Source of the DNA: Neolewinella aurantiaca
GTDB taxonomy: Bacteria > Bacteroidota > Bacteroidia > Chitinophagales > Saprospiraceae
Length of the DNA: 64,000 nucleotides
Direction: 5' to 3'
NCBI RefSeq assembly: GCF_008014675.1
Contig: NZ_VOXD01000007.1
Span: 99,152-163,151, forward strand
The translations under genes were made by a program, and so were the position numbers. Every line of letters starts with the position of its first letter. Position 1 is the stretch's first letter. A model generated the notes under the pieces. The model had not been told where the DNA came from. It ran no database searches and was given only the letters and a program-made list of their open reading frames with translations. Below are positions 61,032 through 64,000 of the stretch, in pieces.

Positions 61032-62684
61032 TTACATACTTAAAGTGCCTGCATTCCAGCAGTTTTTTGCTTCTAGTCCTCCTTTTCTTGCTGCGTATAC
61101 CCCATATTTGATGTCGTTGATTCCTCCCACGGAGTGTGCGTCGGGGTTGATGCTGATGGGGACGCCTCTTTCGATTGCGTAGGGAATCCATTCCCAGTCC
61201 ATGTCCAGTCGGTAAGGGTTGGCGTTCAGCTCAATCACCACGTCGTTTTCGGCACAAGCATCGATAATCCGCTTATGATCAAGCGGGTACCCGGCCCGGC
61301 TCAGCAATAAGCGCCCGGTTGGGTGCCCGAGTACGGTGGTGTAAGGATTTCGGATAGCCGTAAGGATGCGTTCGGTTGCCTTCTCTTCATCCATATTCAA
61401 ACCTGAGTGAACGCTCGCAATTACAAGGTCAAAACCCTGCAGAATCTCTTCGTCGTAATCGAGGCTTCCATCCGTGAGGATATCTGATTCTATAGATTTA
61501 TAAATGCGGAAAGGCGCCAGCTCCTGATTCAGGGCGTCAATTTCCTCCCATTGTTCTTTTACACGCTCCACGCTTAGCCCGCCAGCATAAACGGCGGTTT
61601 TGGAGTGGTCCGAAATGACCAGGTAATCGTAGCCTTTGTCCCGTGTCGCTTCCGCCATCTGCCGGAGGCTGTGAATTCCGTCGGAGTAAGTAGAGTGACT
61701 GTGGACCACGCCCCGGATGTCTGAAACTTCGAGCAATTCTGGTAACTGGCCGTTGCGGGCCAGGTCTATGTAGGTGTCGTCTTCCCTCAATTCTGCGGGG
61801 ATGGGGCCACAGGCCGCTTTGGCGAAAACCTCAGCCTCGGTGGCGCAATCCTGAAAGTCTACGCCGGGAAATGCCGCAACGAAGGCATTCAGGAACTCCG
61901 GGGTTCCGGTATGCCGGAATTGTTTACTGCCGAAGTTCTCTTTGGTACAGTGATAGAGCCGGACGGGAAAGCCATCCACTTCGAGTTTCGTTACGGCACT
62001 GCCGGAATCCTGGGTTGCAGACTGGGCAGCAGCTTCAATTACTTCGGCGGCTTTGATGTTTTGCGCGGCCGCAGGTGCCAGCGAGGTTAAAATAGCAATG
62101 TTGGTGAGGGTAGGGCACAGGCGCCGCAGGGCGCCGGTTCGTTCAAATACTTCTCCGGGAAATTCTGTTCTCAGCTGGGTAAGCAGGGCCGTGGCCGCAA
62201 CGTCAAGTGTGCGGAAAAGAAACTGGCCCGAACTCCGCTGATGAAACTCGAGCTTTTCCCGCAGGGTTTCCTGGGTTTTTGCTCCGAAGCCTTTCAGCTC
62301 CACCAGTCGGTTTTCGTTGATTGCGTAGAGCAGCTGGCCGACGGTGGTGACGCCGAGTCCGTCCCAAACAGCTTTTACTTTTTTAGGTCCGAATCCGCGG
62401 ATAGACAGCATCTCCTGAATTCCTGCGGGCGTCTTTGCCTTCCACTTTTCAAGGGTTTCCATCTTGCCGGTGGTGCACAGTTCAAATATTTTCGCTGCAA
62501 TGGCTTTACCCACGCCTTCAATTTCCTGCAACTCCTTTTCGGACTTACCCTCCAGTGGCTCGTCCATCTTGCGCAGTTTGTTGTAAGCCGAGACGTACGA
62601 CCTGATTTTGAAGGGATTGTCTTTGTGCAATTCCATCAATTTGGCAAGGGTGTTAAAGTGACGGGCAATTTCCGGATTCTTCAT
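61032..62684 (-). CDS. polX: PolX-like protein: degenerate polymerase domain plus PHP phosphoesterase
   Basis: 550 residues. N-terminal 8-kDa-like and helix-hairpin-helix domains (IEGVGKAIAAKI, IRGFGPKKVKAVW) bind DNA. The palm lacks its catalytic Asp residues: where family X has GDxD, this protein has TNIA (194-197), and the third site VDLR is VRLY (241-244). The PHP domain looks complete: VHSHSTYSDGIHS, DHSK, ASVHSG, GHPTGR, NPDAHS, so a metal-dependent 3'-5' exonuclease or AP-site activity is likely while polymerisation is not. An R1 copy encodes APAAAQ right beside the lost motif. Confidence 0.85.
   Translation of the reverse strand: MKNPEIARHFNTLAKLMELHKDNPFKIRSYVSAYNKLRKMDEPLEGKSEKELQEIEGVGKAIAAKIFELCTTGKMETLEKWKAKTPAGIQEMLSIRGFGPKKVKAVWDGLGVTTVGQLLYAINENRLVELKGFGAKTQETLREKLEFHQRSSGQFLFRTLDVAATALLTQLRTEFPGEVFERTGALRRLCPTLTNIAILTSLAPAAAQNIKAAEVIEAAAQSATQDSGSAVTKLEVDGFPVRLYHCTKENFGSKQFRHTGTPEFLNAFVAAFPGVDFQDCATEAEVFAKAACGPIPAELREDDTYIDLARNGQLPELLEVSDIRGVVHSHSTYSDGIHSLRQMAEATRDKGYDYLVISDHSKTAVYAGGLSVERVKEQWEEIDALNQELAPFRIYKSIESDILTDGSLDYDEEILQGFDLVIASVHSGLNMDEEKATERILTAIRNPYTTVLGHPTGRLLLSRAGYPLDHKRIIDACAENDVVIELNANPYRLDMDWEWIPYAIERGVPISINPDAHSVGGINDIKYGVYAARKGGLEAKNCWNAGTLSM
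62062..62079 (-). repeat. R1 copy 18 (in CDS)
   Basis: Reverse complement GGCACCTGCGGCCGCGCA, two mismatches, in frame within the PolX palm domain. Confidence 0.78.
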
Positions 62685-62993
62685 GGCCGCGAAGATACCT
62701 CAGGCGGAGTAGAATGGGTACGTGTCTTATGGACAATCGCCTTTAGAGATTATCAGAACAAGTGTCATAAAGCGATGAATATTGAGGTTTCACCGTTCTA
62801 ATGGTCTGTGGAGGTGCGGTTTCGGGGAAAACCTAAGCGATTTACATGTGAAAGTTAGCCTAATGTACTATTAGTCGCGTTGAGCAGAAACTATACCAAA
62901 GCCCGAAAGACTGCATTCTGTACTCTGCGTTCTGATTCCACCCCATGAGGGTCTTGAAGCGCCCTGTCATCTCATTTGTCAGGCCGTGGATCC
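62685..62993. other. Intergenic region left of the tandem repeat
   Basis: 309 bp without a gene; includes a single copy of the CTGCATTCTGTACTCTGCGTT word that recurs in the satellite. Confidence 0.5.
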
Positions 62994-64000
62994 GAAAGCT
63001 GCGTTTCTTCCTGTTTTGCCCGTTCATTTTTTCTTGATAAAAAACGAACCAAAAAATCAAGGCTGTGCCACCGGCTGATCGTGGAACCCGATTTCCGAAG
63101 CCTAAAATGGAAAGAACTCGCGTCGGCGTTGGTCGGGTTGCTTCTGAACCTATCGGTTCGTTGAAGTCTGGTTGGTTACTTCTTGGGCTATAGGGAACGC
63201 TCAAACAGTTTCCATTTTTTAACGGCTTCAGAAACCGGATTCCACTGCCGGTGCCAAGGCCGGAGCTACGGAGACTGCATTCTGTACTCTGCGTTCTGGT
63301 TCCTGCATTCTGTACTCTGCGTTTTGCACTCTGCACATAGATCACTGAGCAAGTATTCGGCATCCAGATCCGGGTTGATCTCTCTGAAAGGTAACCCGGT
63401 TAAAGAAGGCTGTTGGCAGGCAAGGTGAGGTGAGCGATGCAAAGATGATGTACTCACCCCGAAAGCTGCGTTTCTTCCTGTTTTGCCCGTTCATTTTTTC
63501 TTGATAAAAAACGAACCAAAAAATCAAGGCTGCGCCACCGGCTGATCGTGGAATCCGATTTCCGAAGCCTAAAATGGAAAGAACTCGCGTCGGCGTTGGC
63601 CGGGTTGCTTCTGAACCTATCGGTTCGTTGAAGTCTGGTTGGTTGCTTCCTGGATTATAGGGAACGCTCAAACAGTTTCCATTTTTTAACGGCTTCAAAA
63701 ACCGGATTCCACTGCCGGTGCCAAGGCCGGAGCTACGGAGTCTGCATTCTGTACTCTGCGTTCTGGTTCCTGCATTCTGTACTCTGCGTTTTGCACTCTG
63801 CACATAGATCACTGAGCAAGTATTCGGCATCCAGATCCGGGTTGATCTCTCTGAAAGGTAACCCGGTCAAAGAAGGCTGTTGGCAGGCAAGGTGAGGTGA
63901 GCGATGCAAAGATGATGTACTCACCCCGAAAGCTGCGTTTCTTCCTGTTTTGCCCGTTCATTTTTTCTTGATAAAAAACGAACCAAAAAATCAAGGCTGT
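62994..64000. repeat. 467-bp tandem repeat (at least 2.15 units, runs off the window)
   Basis: The string GAAAGCTGCGTTTCTTCCTG begins at 62994, 63461 and 63928, an exact 467-bp period twice. Units 1 and 2 differ by scattered substitutions. Each contains CATTCTGTACTCTGCGTTCTG words repeated within it. Minus-strand frames appear in every unit but differ in length and carry no recognisable domain; I treat the block as non-coding. Confidence 0.85.

Noticed and set aside
62860..63994. Several 60-167-residue frames in the 467-bp repeat
   Set aside because: They recur with each repeat unit, vary in length and have no recognisable domain.

Overview
The window looks like a chromosomal segment of a Bacteroidota member, probably near the Saprospiria/Lewinella group. 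The evidence is a SusC/SusD pair, an S46 peptidase of the DPP11 type, OmpA-like and TolC-like envelope proteins, no Shine-Dalgarno pattern and a Bacteroidota-style tyrosine recombinase. The genus is inference; no rRNA gene is present. Most of the window is GC-rich housekeeping sequence, interrupted by two foreign blocks.

Layout. 1-2070: iron-sulfur electron-transfer pair. 2263-10253: lipoprotein, GlgE, DPP11-like peptidase, saccharopine dehydrogenase-like enzyme, PAP2 phosphatase. 10431-15045: a trp locus with a WWW leader peptide and attenuator, then trpE-trpG and trpB-trpA (trpD, trpC and trpF are absent). 15432-28530: class IV aminotransferase, OmpA protein, acyltransferase, GT-C-like membrane protein, pyrR-pyrB, Nudix, beta-barrel protein, kdsB, dynamin-like GTPase, amidohydrolase. 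29044-33670: ABC-HlyD-TolC export operon whose ATPase domain has lost its catalytic motifs. 51017-62684: DUF3467 protein, topA, FMN reductase, double-OmpA protein, SusD/SusC pair, and a PolX whose polymerase site is degenerate.

Foreign block 1 (about 33950-40019) is strikingly AT-rich. Four same-strand genes are each separated by a folded, attC-like palindromic site: an HEPN-motif protein, a PD-(D/E)XK nuclease-like protein, an SH3/FG-GAP-like secreted protein and a GNAT acetyltransferase. I read it as an integron-type cassette array without a functional integrase. A frameshifted, truncated tyrosine-recombinase remnant lies inside it.

Foreign block 2 (42824-50607) is a 7.8-kb integrative element in the 3' end of tRNA-Pro(GGG), bounded by a 23-bp direct repeat. 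It carries a tyrosine integrase, a membrane/coiled-coil/zinc-finger protein, an HTH protein, a putative Rep, a PD-(D/E)XK-like protein, a small terminase-like protein and a set of 125-bp direct repeats.

The host DNA is unusually rich in dispersed repeats. The most notable is an 18-bp motif, TGCACCTGCGNNCGCGCC, seen about 18 times in both orientations, within and between genes, but never inside the two foreign blocks. Others are a 109-bp MITE with 19-bp perfect inverted ends and 10-bp flanking repeats, several 55-90 bp palindromic families, a GAGTC-rich array and a 467-bp tandem repeat running off the right edge.
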